Notes: generated by a model from the letters alone, not told the origin. DNA of 64,000 bases from Flagellimonas sp. 389 (GCF_018449435.1 NZ_JAHCMU010000002.1:124001-188000), one strand, 5' to 3'. Positions 24,643 through 34,524 are shown, counted from the stretch's first letter. Numbers and translations are program-made.

Positions 24643-27600
24643 ATGAACTATTTTTTATTGACCATGGCTTTGCTCATTGGAGCAAGTAGCCAGGCGCAAC
24701 AAAATGTAACGGGCACGGTAACAGATGCCAACAATATTCCTATACCCTATGTAAATATCGTTTTGTTAGGCTCACAAACAGGCACAATAACCGACCAACA
24801 GGGAAATTATACCATTACGGTTCCTAATGCATCGTCGGTTCTTGAATTTTCTGTTTTGGGATATCAAAGCCAAGCCATTAGTGTAAACAATATAACCACT
24901 ATTAATGTCCAACTTGTTGAATCTTCTGAACAGTTACTAGAAGTCGTATTAACAGCGCTAGGTTTAAAACGAGAAACCAAGGAGTTGGGCTACGTGGTAC
25001 AAAGCCTCGATGCTGAAGGGGTCACAGAAGTAAAGGCTGTTAATTTCCTGGACAATCTAGCAGGGAAACTGGCAGGTGTGACGATTAATCAGGGAGCGAC
25101 CGGAGTAGGTTCCACATCACGGATAAGTATTCGTGGTGAAGCTTCTTTCTCCAATAACAATCCATTATTTGTGGTGGATGGCGTTCCCATCAACAACAAT
25201 TCTGTTTTCAATTTCACCAATGAGGCAGCGGCAGGTTTTCAAGAGGTGGATTTTGGGAATGGTGCCATGGAAGTAAACCCAGACGATATTCAGGAAGTTT
25301 CCGTATTAAAGGGACCAAGTGCTGCCGCCCTCTACGGAACGCGTGCCGCAAACGGTGTTATTGTTATTGAAACCAAAAATGGTTCAAAAAGTAAAGGTTT
25401 AGGAATAAGTTACAATACCAGTTTTTTTGTGGACACTGCTTTTCAATTACCCGATTTTCAAAATGAATACGGACAAGGACAATCTGGTTCATTTGAATTT
25501 GTCGACGGATTGGGAGGTGGAACGAGCGACAACATTACCTATAGTTGGGGTCCACGATTGGACGTTGGTAATTTAATTCCCCAGTTTGATAGTCTGGTTA
25601 CCTTAGCAGATGGAACCAACGTGAGAGGAGGAGATACTTCTTTATACAATGGTCTACCGATTACCCCGACCGAGTTTCGTTCAAATCCGGATAATCTGAA
25701 AGACTTTTATCAAACCGGAACTACTTTTATCAACAACCTTGCTATTTCATCGGCGTTTGACAAAGGAAATTATCGGCTTTCTTTTACCGATTTACGAAGC
25801 GAATCCATCATTCCAGGTGTAAACTTGGACCGTCAGACCATTAGCGCAAGACTTTCTTTTAATCCAACGGATAGGTTACGTATTAATTCTTCCATTAGCT
25901 ACGTAAACTCACAAAGTGATAATAGACCATCAAGTGGTTATGGTTCGGAAAATGTAAACTACTCACTGGTCGCATGGGGACCACGTTCCCTGAATATTGA
26001 CAGTCTTAGGGATTACTGGCAGCCTGGCTTGGAAGGCGTACAGCAATTTTCATACAACTATACGTTTTTCGATAATCCATTTTTTATCCTGTTCGAAAAC
26101 AGAAATTCATTCAATCGAGATCGCGTATTCGGAAATGTATCCGTATCCTACGACATTTCGGACAACATTACCGCAACGGTTAGAACCGGAATGGACTATT
26201 CAGATGAACTTCGACAGCTTAGGCGTTCGTTCAGTTCCAATCGCTTTGCAAATGGGGGATATGCCGAGCACGATGTGTTTTACAGGGAAATCAACACCGA
26301 TTTCCTGTTGAACTACCATAACACTTTTGGCGATTTTAAGGTTGATGTCTCGTTGGGAGGAAATCGTTTGGACCAGAAAGCATTTACATCGCAGTCACAA
26401 ACTACCGGTTTGGCACAACCTGGTATTTTTAGGCTATCCAATGCGGCATCTCCCATAGAGGTATTTGAATTTGAGTCCAATAAGCGTATCAATAGCTTTT
26501 ATGGCCTGGCAAAGTTCGGGTACAAAGATTTTCTCTTTTTGGATATAACGGGGCGTAATGATTGGTCGAGTGCGTTGGCTACGCCATTTTCCGTTGACAA
26601 TACTTCGTTTTTTTATCCTTCGGTTTCCAGTAGTTTGATTCTTTCAGAAATAATAGACTTGCCTCAGGCAGTTTCATTCGCAAAACTACGGGCAAGCTGG
26701 GCACAGGTAGGAAATGATACGAATCCCTATCAAACTACAGGTGCTTTTGTAGCGCAAACCCCATTTAATGGACAGCCTACGTTTAGCGAACAGAATGTAA
26801 TAGCCAACCCCAATCTAAGACCTGAACAGACTTCTTCTTTTGAGGTAGGGGCAGATATTAGGTTATTTAGCGACCGATTGAATTTTGATATTTCCTACTA
26901 CAATGCAGTCACTAAAGACCAAATTATTTCCTTGCCCATTGGTATTTCTTCAGGATTTACGCAGCAGGTCGTCAATGGGGGTAAAGTTCGCGCCAAAGGA
27001 CTTGAAATTATTGCGAGCGTAACGCCTATCAGCAATGCAAACTTTAGTTGGAACAGCACCTTTAATTTTAGTAGAAGCCGAGCCACCGTTGAGGATTTAC
27101 CACAAGAAGCAGGGCGTTTGACCTTAGCCTTTTCCAGAGTTTATGACAGTCAAAACCAAACGGTATTTTTACAGGTCGAAGAGGGTGGTAGAATCGGTGA
27201 TTTGTATGGAACAGGTTATCTAAAAAATGACAATGGGGACTTTATCTTAACGGATGAAGGTCGCTATATTCCGGATAATACCCTTCAAAAACTGGGAAAC
27301 AACAATCCGGATTTTATGCTTGGTCTTAACAATCAATTCAAGTTCAAAAATTGGGATTTGGGTTTTTTGTTGGACTGGCGCCAAGGTGGAATCATTGTCT
27401 CTAGGACCAGGGCGTTGGGAAATGTTGGCGGGCAATTGGCCGAAACCGCATTTAGACCGGAAGAAGGAATTATCCCTGATGGAGTGGTCAATGTTGGTAC
27501 GGATGAAAATCCAGTTTTTGAACAAAATACAGTTGCTGTTACTGCAGAAAGCTATTACCGACAGTTTTTTGACCGAAACCACGAAGAAAACAATGTGTAC

Positions 27601-27846
27601 GATGCCTCTTTTTTAAAATTAAGGCAACTTTCCATTGGGTATACTTTTAAGAGTTTTCAGCTATTTCAAAATGATGCAAGCCTAAGGCTTTCCTTAATAG
27701 GGCGCAATCTTTTTGCGATTACCGAGAATCCGCATTTTGATCCCGAACAGTTTGCCGTTCAGGGAAACGGTTTTGTGGGAGGTGTTGAAGATATGTCATA
27801 CGCCACAACACGAAGTATAGGGTTTAAAGCAGGATTTAATTTTTAA
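24643..27846 (+). CDS. SusC/RagA family TonB-linked outer-membrane transporter
   Basis: 1067 residues. Signal peptide (about 1-18, ASSQAQ), carboxypeptidase-regulatory-like beta domain (about 20-95, GTVTDANNIPIPYVNIVLLGSQTGTITD), plug (about 110-250, with LKGPSAAALYGTRAANGVIVIETK), then a C-terminal beta-barrel ending in aromatic FKAGFNF. With the adjacent SusD protein it forms an outer-membrane uptake complex driven by TonB. Substrates of this family include glycans but also peptides and small molecules; the neighbours here suggest a non-polysaccharide ligand. One nt separates it from susD. Confidence 0.95.
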   Translation: MNYFLLTMALLIGASSQAQQNVTGTVTDANNIPIPYVNIVLLGSQTGTITDQQGNYTITVPNASSVLEFSVLGYQSQAISVNNITTINVQLVESSEQLLEVVLTALGLKRETKELGYVVQSLDAEGVTEVKAVNFLDNLAGKLAGVTINQGATGVGSTSRISIRGEASFSNNNPLFVVDGVPINNNSVFNFTNEAAAGFQEVDFGNGAMEVNPDDIQEVSVLKGPSAAALYGTRAANGVIVIETKNGSKSKGLGISYNTSFFVDTAFQLPDFQNEYGQGQSGSFEFVDGLGGGTSDNITYSWGPRLDVGNLIPQFDSLVTLADGTNVRGGDTSLYNGLPITPTEFRSNPDNLKDFYQTGTTFINNLAISSAFDKGNYRLSFTDLRSESIIPGVNLDRQTISARLSFNPTDRLRINSSISYVNSQSDNRPSSGYGSENVNYSLVAWGPRSLNIDSLRDYWQPGLEGVQQFSYNYTFFDNPFFILFENRNSFNRDRVFGNVSVSYDISDNITATVRTGMDYSDELRQLRRSFSSNRFANGGYAEHDVFYREINTDFLLNYHNTFGDFKVDVSLGGNRLDQKAFTSQSQTTGLAQPGIFRLSNAASPIEVFEFESNKRINSFYGLAKFGYKDFLFLDITGRNDWSSALATPFSVDNTSFFYPSVSSSLILSEIIDLPQAVSFAKLRASWAQVGNDTNPYQTTGAFVAQTPFNGQPTFSEQNVIANPNLRPEQTSSFEVGADIRLFSDRLNFDISYYNAVTKDQIISLPIGISSGFTQQVVNGGKVRAKGLEIIASVTPISNANFSWNSTFNFSRSRATVEDLPQEAGRLTLAFSRVYDSQNQTVFLQVEEGGRIGDLYGTGYLKNDNGDFILTDEGRYIPDNTLQKLGNNNPDFMLGLNNQFKFKNWDLGFLLDWRQGGIIVSRTRALGNVGGQLAETAFRPEEGIIPDGVVNVGTDENPVFEQNTVAVTAESYYRQFFDRNHEENNVYDASFLKLRQLSIGYTFKSFQLFQNDASLRLSLIGRNLFAITENPHFDPEQFAVQGNGFVGGVEDMSYATTRSIGFKAGFNF

Positions 27847-27847
27847 G

Positions 27848-29407
27848 ATGATGAAATTGATGGTTATAAGAGTACTAACATGGCTACTGCCCCTAAGGAA
27901 ATCAAAAAGCAGGACAAAGCTGTATCCTATTGTCCAACGAATTGATTATAAGACCCAAAGTACCCATTTAAAATTGTATTTGAGCTTTGTACTTGTGTTT
28001 GTATTTTCCAGCTCCTGTACTAAGGATTTTGAGGAAATCAATACCAATCCCAATCAGCCTTTATCCGTACAGCCAAGTTTGTTGCTTAGACAGGTAATTT
28101 ATGATTATGGGGAGCAAATGTCGTATGAAGGCTTTACCGGGGGTAATCTTTTGGGACAGTATACCACGGCCTTGGATTTCAATCTTTTTGATAGACACGA
28201 TTTAAAGTCGCCGCAATTGGGAGGCAATCCATGGCCTATATTCTTTCAAAACCTACGGGATAATGAAAGTATTATCCAGTTGGCCCTCGAAAATGAAACC
28301 TTTGCGGTTTACGAAGGCCCTTCCCGAATTCTAAAAGCCTATATGGCAGCCGCACTTACGGACCTTTTTGGGGATGTCCCCTATTTTGAGGCATTTCGCG
28401 GAAAAGAGGGAACAGTTACTCCCGTCTATAACACCCAGGAAAGTATTTATACTGGAGAAGATGGTATTTTAGACAACCTCAACAAAGGAATCACTGCCCT
28501 GGAAAATTATACGGGTAGTATTCCCTTAGAAGGTGATATTCTTTTTAATGGCGATCTGGAAGGATGGATTCGATTTGCAAATTCCCTTCGGATAAAATCC
28601 TTGATACGAATTTCAAGTCAAACAGATGTAGCGGCTGATTTACAATCCATTTTTACGGATGGGAATTTCATCGTTGAAAATATAGAGAATGCCATTTTCA
28701 ATTTTACGGATGGAGAACCCAACAATTTCCGTTTGGCGCGATTGCGTATTGGTGACTTCAACAACTTTGTAATGTCCGAAACCATGGAAGAGATTCTAGT
28801 AGGATTCAATGACCCAAGGATCGCAACACTTTTTAGGCCTTTTAGCAACAGTGATTCAGGCGAATTCAATGGGTTGCTCAACGGTATCGACGCTACACAG
28901 AACGCTGCCATACTTGCCGACTTTTCATTGGCGGGAACCATCTTTAGGGAAAATACAGGAGATTTGGATGCCAACTTCATGACCAGTTGGGAAACTCATT
29001 TTCTTTTGGCCGAAGCAGCTGAACGCGGATGGATCACAGCGGATGCACAAGAATTGTATGAAATTGGAGTGACCCAGGCTTTTGAATATTGGCAAGTAGC
29101 ACTTCCAGCAGATTATTTAACCAATAGCGCGCCTTTCGGTGCAGGGGGCGATGCCTCAATTGAGCAAATATTGACCCAAAAATGGATTGCCAATATCATA
29201 AATGGTTATGAAGGTTGGATCGAATATCGCAGAACAGGCTTTCCAGAGTTAAAGACGCTATCCGCAAGTTTAAACAATGATATTATCCCTGTTCGTATGC
29301 CCTATCCGGCAGAAGAGGAAGCGCTCAATAGTGTGAATTATGCCGATGCAGCTTCCAGAACAGATGGAAATAGTATAAATGTACCCGTTTGGTGGGATGA
29401 AGATTGA
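27848..29407 (+). CDS. SusD/RagB-like nutrient-binding lipoprotein (SusD-like_2 type)
   Basis: Up to 519 residues. The lipobox FSSSC is at about residues 52-57 from the first ATG, so the real start may be later. A TTG near 27974 would give LKLYLSFVLVFVFSSSC, a standard signal. After it, TKDFEEINTNPNQP and the helix QPSLLLRQVIYDYGEQMSYEGFTGG are typical of SusD-like_2. TPR-like helices about 130-200 and 360-420 would contact SusC. It binds the ligand at the cell surface and passes it to the barrel. Confidence 0.9.
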   Translation: MMKLMVIRVLTWLLPLRKSKSRTKLYPIVQRIDYKTQSTHLKLYLSFVLVFVFSSSCTKDFEEINTNPNQPLSVQPSLLLRQVIYDYGEQMSYEGFTGGNLLGQYTTALDFNLFDRHDLKSPQLGGNPWPIFFQNLRDNESIIQLALENETFAVYEGPSRILKAYMAAALTDLFGDVPYFEAFRGKEGTVTPVYNTQESIYTGEDGILDNLNKGITALENYTGSIPLEGDILFNGDLEGWIRFANSLRIKSLIRISSQTDVAADLQSIFTDGNFIVENIENAIFNFTDGEPNNFRLARLRIGDFNNFVMSETMEEILVGFNDPRIATLFRPFSNSDSGEFNGLLNGIDATQNAAILADFSLAGTIFRENTGDLDANFMTSWETHFLLAEAAERGWITADAQELYEIGVTQAFEYWQVALPADYLTNSAPFGAGGDASIEQILTQKWIANIINGYEGWIEYRRTGFPELKTLSASLNNDIIPVRMPYPAEEEALNSVNYADAASRTDGNSINVPVWWDED

Positions 29408-29494
29408 TTTTTCAATAAAACAATTTGAAAATGAATTAATGTTAATCAAAGGAAGATTTACAAATAACGATGTCAAAGTAAATACAAAGTTCAA

Positions 29495-30835
29495 ATGACT
29501 GGAGCAATTTTTTGGCAATGGGGTTTGGTGATAGCATCTAGTTTGGTGTTGTTTCTACTCGCTCCCTTTGCTAAAAATACCAATCAGTTTTTTAATGCTG
29601 TTTATCAAGAAAAGACCCCTAATAGCCTTGTGCTCATGGGGTCTTTGGTCATTTCTTGGATTTTTGCAAAAAGTATAACCAATGCTGCCAATCTAGGACT
29701 GGAGTTTGGGTTGGTCGGTGGCGCGGCCTATGCGGCCTACTACTTGTCTTTTGCCGTGGCAGGCATTGTCATTTATCGCATGCGAAAATTTGGAGGTTAT
29801 AACAGTATCCATCATTTTCTCACCTCCAAATTTGGAAAAAGTGCGGTTGCCGTATTTTCAATTTTGATTACCATTCGTTTGTTCAATGAGGTTTGGAGCA
29901 ATACCATGGTCATTGGCTCTTATTTTGGGGATATGGGTTCCACACCTTACTACCTTTCCATATTGGTTTTTACGGCATTGACCTTGGCCTATGCATTAAA
30001 GGGAGGATTGAGTAGCTCCATTTTTACGGATAGCATTCAAATGGTATTGTTCTCCATATTGCTCATTGTCATTTTGTGGAACGTTTTTGCGGCAGATGCC
30101 AGCTTTTCTGGAGGGACGGTACTAAAATCGGGTGTTTGGTCTTTCGAAACCGGACTCAATTTGCTCTTTGCAGCCGTGCTTCAATCGTTTAGCTACCCCT
30201 TTCATGACCCTGTGCTAACGGATAGAGGGTTTTTAAGTTCCCATAAAATTACCTTGAAAAGCTTTCTGTGGGCCAGTTTTGTCGGCGGATTATGCATCGT
30301 GCTGTTCAGTATTATCGGTATTTATGCGCAACATCAAGGTTTTGCCGGGCAGGCAGCGGTTGTTGTTGGGCAGTCCTTTGGCATTGTTATTCTATTGGTC
30401 ATCAATTTTATCATGATTACTTCGGCAGCTTCTACTTTAGATTCCACATTTTCCTCTTTTTCCAAGTTGCTTTCCATTGATTTAAAACTTGGAAACAGTT
30501 TGAAATTTGGTCGTATTGCCATGATCTTGATTGCGCTACTAGGGACCATTCCGGTTTTTTTGGATGCTGAAATTCTATCGGCCACTACCATTAGCGGGAC
30601 CATGGTCATTGGTTTAACCCCTATTTTTATGTTCTGGAAGAAATCGCCCCCTAAAACTAGTTTTCACTTGAGTGTTTTCTGCGGTTTGCTGTTTGGTCTC
30701 TTTTTGGTCTTTGACTGGTTTCCAAAATCATTGATATTCACTACAGGAAGGTATGCGGATTTGCTCTGGATCAATTTCTGGGGCATTCTATGTTGTATCC
30801 TATTATATTTGACACCGCTATGGATAAGAAGATAA
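29495..30835 (+). CDS. Sodium/solute symporter (SSS family)
   Basis: 446 residues with about 12-13 membrane spans. The stretch FAKSITNAANLGLEFGLVGGAAYAAYYLSFAVAG and the later SAASTLDSTFSSFSKLLSIDL are typical of SSS transporters (LeuT fold; the second contains the Na2-site serines). It would carry the compound delivered by SusCD across the inner membrane. Its end overlaps the next gene's start by 16 nt, which implies tight coupling to the fusion protein. Confidence 0.88.
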   Translation: MTGAIFWQWGLVIASSLVLFLLAPFAKNTNQFFNAVYQEKTPNSLVLMGSLVISWIFAKSITNAANLGLEFGLVGGAAYAAYYLSFAVAGIVIYRMRKFGGYNSIHHFLTSKFGKSAVAVFSILITIRLFNEVWSNTMVIGSYFGDMGSTPYYLSILVFTALTLAYALKGGLSSSIFTDSIQMVLFSILLIVILWNVFAADASFSGGTVLKSGVWSFETGLNLLFAAVLQSFSYPFHDPVLTDRGFLSSHKITLKSFLWASFVGGLCIVLFSIIGIYAQHQGFAGQAAVVVGQSFGIVILLVINFIMITSAASTLDSTFSSFSKLLSIDLKLGNSLKFGRIAMILIALLGTIPVFLDAEILSATTISGTMVIGLTPIFMFWKKSPPKTSFHLSVFCGLLFGLFLVFDWFPKSLIFTTGRYADLLWINFWGILCCILLYLTPLWIRR

Positions 30836-32025
30836 AACATATCGGCCCAAAAAGCGGGAAGCTATTGCTCTTTGGCGGGGTGTATAGTAATCTACAGGCC
30901 TTGCAAAAATTAATCTCCATAGCAGAAGCTGAAGGTATTCTTCCTGAAAATTGCATTTGCACAGGGGATATCACCGGATATTGTGCCCAGCCCGAAGAAA
31001 CTATTGCTTTGTTAAAAAAATGGGGCGCTTTAAGTATCGCAGGAAACGTAGAACTGCAATTGGCCAATGACAGTGAAGATTGTGGATGTGATTTTAAAGC
31101 GGGCGGTCGGTGCGATAGTTTTTCCAAAATGTGGTTTCCCTATACCAAAGCACATCTATCAGAATCATCCTTGGAATGGGTTTCCCATCTTCCGGAGTAT
31201 ATCTCTTTTGATTACGGAGGTAAAAAAGTGACCGTGGTACATGGCAGTTATGAAAATGTTTCGGAATTCATTTTTGAATCCACTTCAGAAAACATTAAAA
31301 ACGATTGCTTGGAGCAAACCAGAAGCGATGTAATCGTGGCGGGACATTGTGGATTGCCGTTCAGTCAAACCCTAAAAGATAACCTATGGTTAAATCCTGG
31401 GGTCATTGGCATGCCGGCAAATGATGGTACCCAACGGGTTTGGTATATGCTACTGGATAACGAGGATGGAAAGCTTAAATATACCCATCGGTCTTTTGAA
31501 TATGACCACAAAACAGCACAGCAGCTCATGTATACAAACCATTTGCCCGAAGCTTATGCGGATACGCTCGCTTCTGGTATTTGGGACAATATGGAAATCC
31601 TTCCAGAGCTCGAAAAAATGGTTCAAGGAATTCCAATCAATTTAGATAATGACTCAAGACAAAATATAGAACCTAAAACAAGTAAAAAGATGGCAGATTC
31701 GTATTACGACCCCAAGGACCTTAGAAAATTTGGAAAAATCACGGAGTGGAGCGAGGAGCTCGGAACAAAATTCTTTGATTATTATGGTAAGGTTTTCGAA
31801 GAAGGTGCACTAAGTGCTAGGGAGAAGTCTTTGATTGCCCTTGCAGTATCCCATGTGGTAAAATGTCCGTATTGTATAGATGCGTATACCAAGGATGGAC
31901 TGCAAAAGGGAATTACCAAAGAAGAAATGATGGAAGCTGTACATGTAGGTGCCGCCATAGAGAGTGGTGCCACTTTGGTACATGGCGTACAGATGATGAA
32001 CAAATACAACAAACTATCCATGTAA
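30820..32025 (+). CDS. Metallophosphatase-like domain fused to AhpD/CMD peroxidase-like domain
   Basis: 401 residues from the ATG at 30820; a start at 30790 is open but deeper inside the symporter gene. Residues about 14-250 resemble YfcE-type metallophosphoesterases (TGDITGYCAQPEE, AGNVELQL, VVHGSYE, AGHCGLPF), but the first metal motif reads FGGVYSN where D-x-H is expected. Residues about 290-400 are a carboxymuconolactone decarboxylase/AhpD domain with CPYC, of the arsenosugar-associated peroxidase-like type. An in-frame ATG at 31690 (MADSYYDPKD) could also yield the second domain alone. Overlaps the symporter gene; arsS follows after 62 nt. Confidence 0.82.
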   Translation: MDKKIKHIGPKSGKLLLFGGVYSNLQALQKLISIAEAEGILPENCICTGDITGYCAQPEETIALLKKWGALSIAGNVELQLANDSEDCGCDFKAGGRCDSFSKMWFPYTKAHLSESSLEWVSHLPEYISFDYGGKKVTVVHGSYENVSEFIFESTSENIKNDCLEQTRSDVIVAGHCGLPFSQTLKDNLWLNPGVIGMPANDGTQRVWYMLLDNEDGKLKYTHRSFEYDHKTAQQLMYTNHLPEAYADTLASGIWDNMEILPELEKMVQGIPINLDNDSRQNIEPKTSKKMADSYYDPKDLRKFGKITEWSEELGTKFFDYYGKVFEEGALSAREKSLIALAVSHVVKCPYCIDAYTKDGLQKGITKEEMMEAVHVGAAIESGATLVHGVQMMNKYNKLSM

Positions 32026-32087
32026 GGAAGGTGTCTAATTCGAGATAGGATTAGTATTCCTGACTTTACATCCATAAATTAGAGGTT

Positions 32088-33176
32088 ATGAGTGAAAGCA
32101 TAATGCCCCAAATAAAAAAAGCGGCCAAAAAGTCCATGAAAGGTCAAGCAAATGAGCTGGCTGCGACCAACAAGCAATTGGAAATCCTGAACGGTGGAAT
32201 TTTTGCGGAAGGGGAACTCCCGTATTTTAAGGATAAAATAGCTGAAATTGGCCATTTTCCGCTTCGGCCCAGAAAGTTGGAGATTCTACAGATCAATGTT
32301 GGGTATATGTGCAACCAGGTTTGCGAACACTGTCACGTGGATGCCGGACCTGACCGTAAGGAAATCATGACCCGTGAAACGATGCAGCAGTGCTTGGAGG
32401 TTATTAAAAACACTGGTGCACATACGTTGGACCTTACTGGTGGGGCACCAGAGATGAATCCAGATTTTCGCTGGTTTGTAGAAGAGGCCGCTAAGGCGGG
32501 CATCAAGGATTTTATTGTGCGGTCCAATCTTACCATCATCCGTGCCAACAAAAAATACTATGATCTCCCCGATTTCTTTAAAAAACATAATGTCCATGTG
32601 ATTTCGTCCATGCCGCATTACACCCGTGGCAAAACCGATAAGCAGCGTGGGGACGGGGTTTTTGACAAGTCTATAAAAGCATTGCAAGAATTGAACGCAA
32701 GAGGGTACGGAATGCCCGATAGCGATTTGCGATTGGATTTGGTCTACAATCCTTCTGGAGCATATTTACCAGGAGATCAGGCGGCCATGGAAAAGGATTT
32801 TAAAAAGGCGTTGGACGAAGACTTCGGCATTCAGTTTCATAATCTCTTTGCCATTACCAACCTGCCGATTGCCCGTTTCTTGGATTACCTCATCGCCTCC
32901 GAAAACTATGAGGACTATATGTACGCTTTGGTGGAAGCCTACAATCCTGCCGCAGTCGCCAATGTCATGTGTACCAATACCATTTCCATTAGCTGGGACG
33001 GTTGGTTGTACGATTGCGATTTTAACCAAATGTTGGACCTTAAGGTCGCCAGTAAGGTAAAACACATTAAGGACTATAATGAGGACATTCTAAACGATAG
33101 GAATATTATCATTTCCCAGCATTGTTATGGGTGTACTGCGGGTGCGGGGAGTAGTTGCCAAGGGACAGTGGCTTAG
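32088..33176 (+). CDS. arsS: Radical SAM protein, ArsS type (DUF3641)
   Basis: 362 residues. The radical SAM cluster motif is Cys75-x3-Cys79-x2-Cys82 (MCNQVCEHCHVD). Next come TLDLTGGAPEMNP, the SAM-binding GGxP region, and the C-terminal DUF3641 part ending in the Cys-rich HCYGCTAGAGSSC (Cys346, Cys349, Cys357), probably a second cluster. ArsS-type enzymes are proposed to form the ribose-arsenic linkage from SAM in arsenosugar synthesis. No arsM methyltransferase is in the window, so the true substrate here may differ. Last gene of the unit. Confidence 0.88.
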   Translation: MSESIMPQIKKAAKKSMKGQANELAATNKQLEILNGGIFAEGELPYFKDKIAEIGHFPLRPRKLEILQINVGYMCNQVCEHCHVDAGPDRKEIMTRETMQQCLEVIKNTGAHTLDLTGGAPEMNPDFRWFVEEAAKAGIKDFIVRSNLTIIRANKKYYDLPDFFKKHNVHVISSMPHYTRGKTDKQRGDGVFDKSIKALQELNARGYGMPDSDLRLDLVYNPSGAYLPGDQAAMEKDFKKALDEDFGIQFHNLFAITNLPIARFLDYLIASENYEDYMYALVEAYNPAAVANVMCTNTISISWDGWLYDCDFNQMLDLKVASKVKHIKDYNEDILNDRNIIISQHCYGCTAGAGSSCQGTVA

Positions 33177-33204
33177 CGTAAATCGAACTTAGTTTAAAGA
33201 GAGT

Positions 33205-33226
33205 TTGCACGAGTTACAAATTCGCG
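33205..33226 (+). repeat. Dispersed hairpin repeat, copy 1
   Basis: TTGCACGAGTTACAAATTCGCG. CGAGTT and AATTCG can pair around an ACA loop with one G-U. The second copy is at 35157-35178 with a fully paired CGAGTT/AACTCG stem. Both copies are followed by AGC and a G-rich TAGTTTT segment. Confidence 0.75.
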
Positions 33227-33243
33227 CCAGCGGGGGATAGTTT

Positions 33244-33849
33244 TTATTCATTTTGTATTTCATTTTCATCTTTGTTTACAGGTGGTGGTGGCAAATACCG
33301 AATGGTCTCCCAAAATGCAAAATTCAGTTCTAACTGAGTCCCTAACTTGTCATATTCTTGAGTTAAGTCCTTTATAAATTTTTCAATTCCGTTCAGTTTG
33401 CCTTTTCGTTCTGATTCTATTATGACCAAAAAGTTTTCAGGTTTTTCTGAGTTTCTATAATATGTAAAATCATCAGTCAGTTTTTTGCTGAGCGAGTTTG
33501 GTAATATTTCGATAATGGTCTGCCATTCAAATGGTTTTCCTTTTCGAAAAGTTACATAATGTTTTCCTTCTGGGTCAAAAATCATTGGTTCGCAATGTTC
33601 AGTTGGAAATATATTTCGGATAATATTTTTTTGTTTGATAACTATTTTGGGAACACTATCATTACAAGTTATCTCGTTGATTCTGTCTATTAGGATTCCG
33701 TAATCTTTAAATTCCGATAATTTAAGAGATACATTAAGGTTTACATTTTTATTTTTTGAAAACCCATAGTTTTTGATTTTCGTTTCTTGGTTTACGCAAC
33801 CTGTCAACAGCAATAGCACTATTAAATATTTGGGAAAGTTCATGTTCAC
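33244..33849 (-). CDS. Hypothetical lipoprotein
   Basis: 201 residues. The signal peptide ends in LLLLTGC (lipobox Cys18), so it is membrane-anchored. The rest is a soluble, Lys/Asn-rich domain without a motif I recognise. It is a stand-alone gene in a repeat-rich accessory stretch, with a dispersed repeat just upstream of its start (33911-33960) and another element just downstream. Confidence 0.6.
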   Translation of the reverse strand: MNMNFPKYLIVLLLLTGCVNQETKIKNYGFSKNKNVNLNVSLKLSEFKDYGILIDRINEITCNDSVPKIVIKQKNIIRNIFPTEHCEPMIFDPEGKHYVTFRKGKPFEWQTIIEILPNSLSKKLTDDFTYYRNSEKPENFLVIIESERKGKLNGIEKFIKDLTQEYDKLGTQLELNFAFWETIRYLPPPPVNKDENEIQNE

Positions 33850-33910
33850 TCTAGCTGGTTCTTTTTAGCTCGCGTACAATAAAATATACTTCATTTCAAT
33901 AAAGTGCATT

Positions 33911-33960
33911 GTCCGATACTGAAAAAGTTCAGCACGAGTAAATGAAGTTCGGGAATTTTC
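33911..33960 (+). repeat. Accessory-region dispersed repeat, copy A
   Basis: GTCCGATACTG...AAGTTCAGCACGAGTAAATGAAGTTCGGGAATTTTC. Closely similar to 36045-36095. Shorter partial copies of its right half are at 35104-35122 and 37076-37094. Confidence 0.8.
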
Positions 33961-34014
33961 TTCAAAAAAACCTCTGTGCCGGTAGGAATTGACAGGCTGT
34001 AACAGCTTTTTTCA

Positions 34015-34524
34015 TCACAGCATCCGGATGGAACTGATATACGCCCAAACAATAAATAATATCTGCAATGGTATTCTAAACCACAAATACGTAAGTCCAT
34101 GACCGTCAAAGGTTCCTTTTTGATAGTTTACCTGATGTATGGAAGCATAAATATTTGCGGGCAACATCAATACGAGAAAAACAATCAAAGTCCATCCACT
34201 GATCACTTTTAGTTTTGGGATAAGCAAGCCAATGGCCAAAAGGATTTCAAAGAGTCCCGTGAGGTGAACAAAGCTCATCTTGAATGGAATAAATTCAGGT
34301 ATCATCATGGACATACCTTTGGTATAGACAAAATGCCCAATAGCCGTAAAGCACAACATGATGGACATCGCTATTCGTGCCGACAAGGCAAAATCATATT
34401 GCCTGTTGACCATCTTCACCACAAAAATGGCGATCACAAAGCTGGATAGAAGTACGAGTAATGGTTTCATAGGGTCTTCCTTTAATTCAGTCACAAAATT
34501 CATAACTAATTTTAGGGCAGACAA
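34015..34524 (-). CDS. DoxX-like membrane protein
   Basis: Up to 169 residues with four to five hydrophobic segments. FDFALSARIAMSIMLCFTAIGHF-like and FIPFKMSFVHLTGLFEILLAIGLLIPK resemble DoxX-like/DUF4267-type small membrane proteins. The start may be internal: MNFVTELKED or MKPLLVLLSSF (about 34470) would remove a polar leader. It lies 10 nt after the Crp/Fnr-type regulator gene and is probably under its control. Function unknown. Confidence 0.7.
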   Translation of the reverse strand: MSALKLVMNFVTELKEDPMKPLLVLLSSFVIAIFVVKMVNRQYDFALSARIAMSIMLCFTAIGHFVYTKGMSMMIPEFIPFKMSFVHLTGLFEILLAIGLLIPKLKVISGWTLIVFLVLMLPANIYASIHQVNYQKGTFDGHGLTYLWFRIPLQILFIVWAYISSIRML

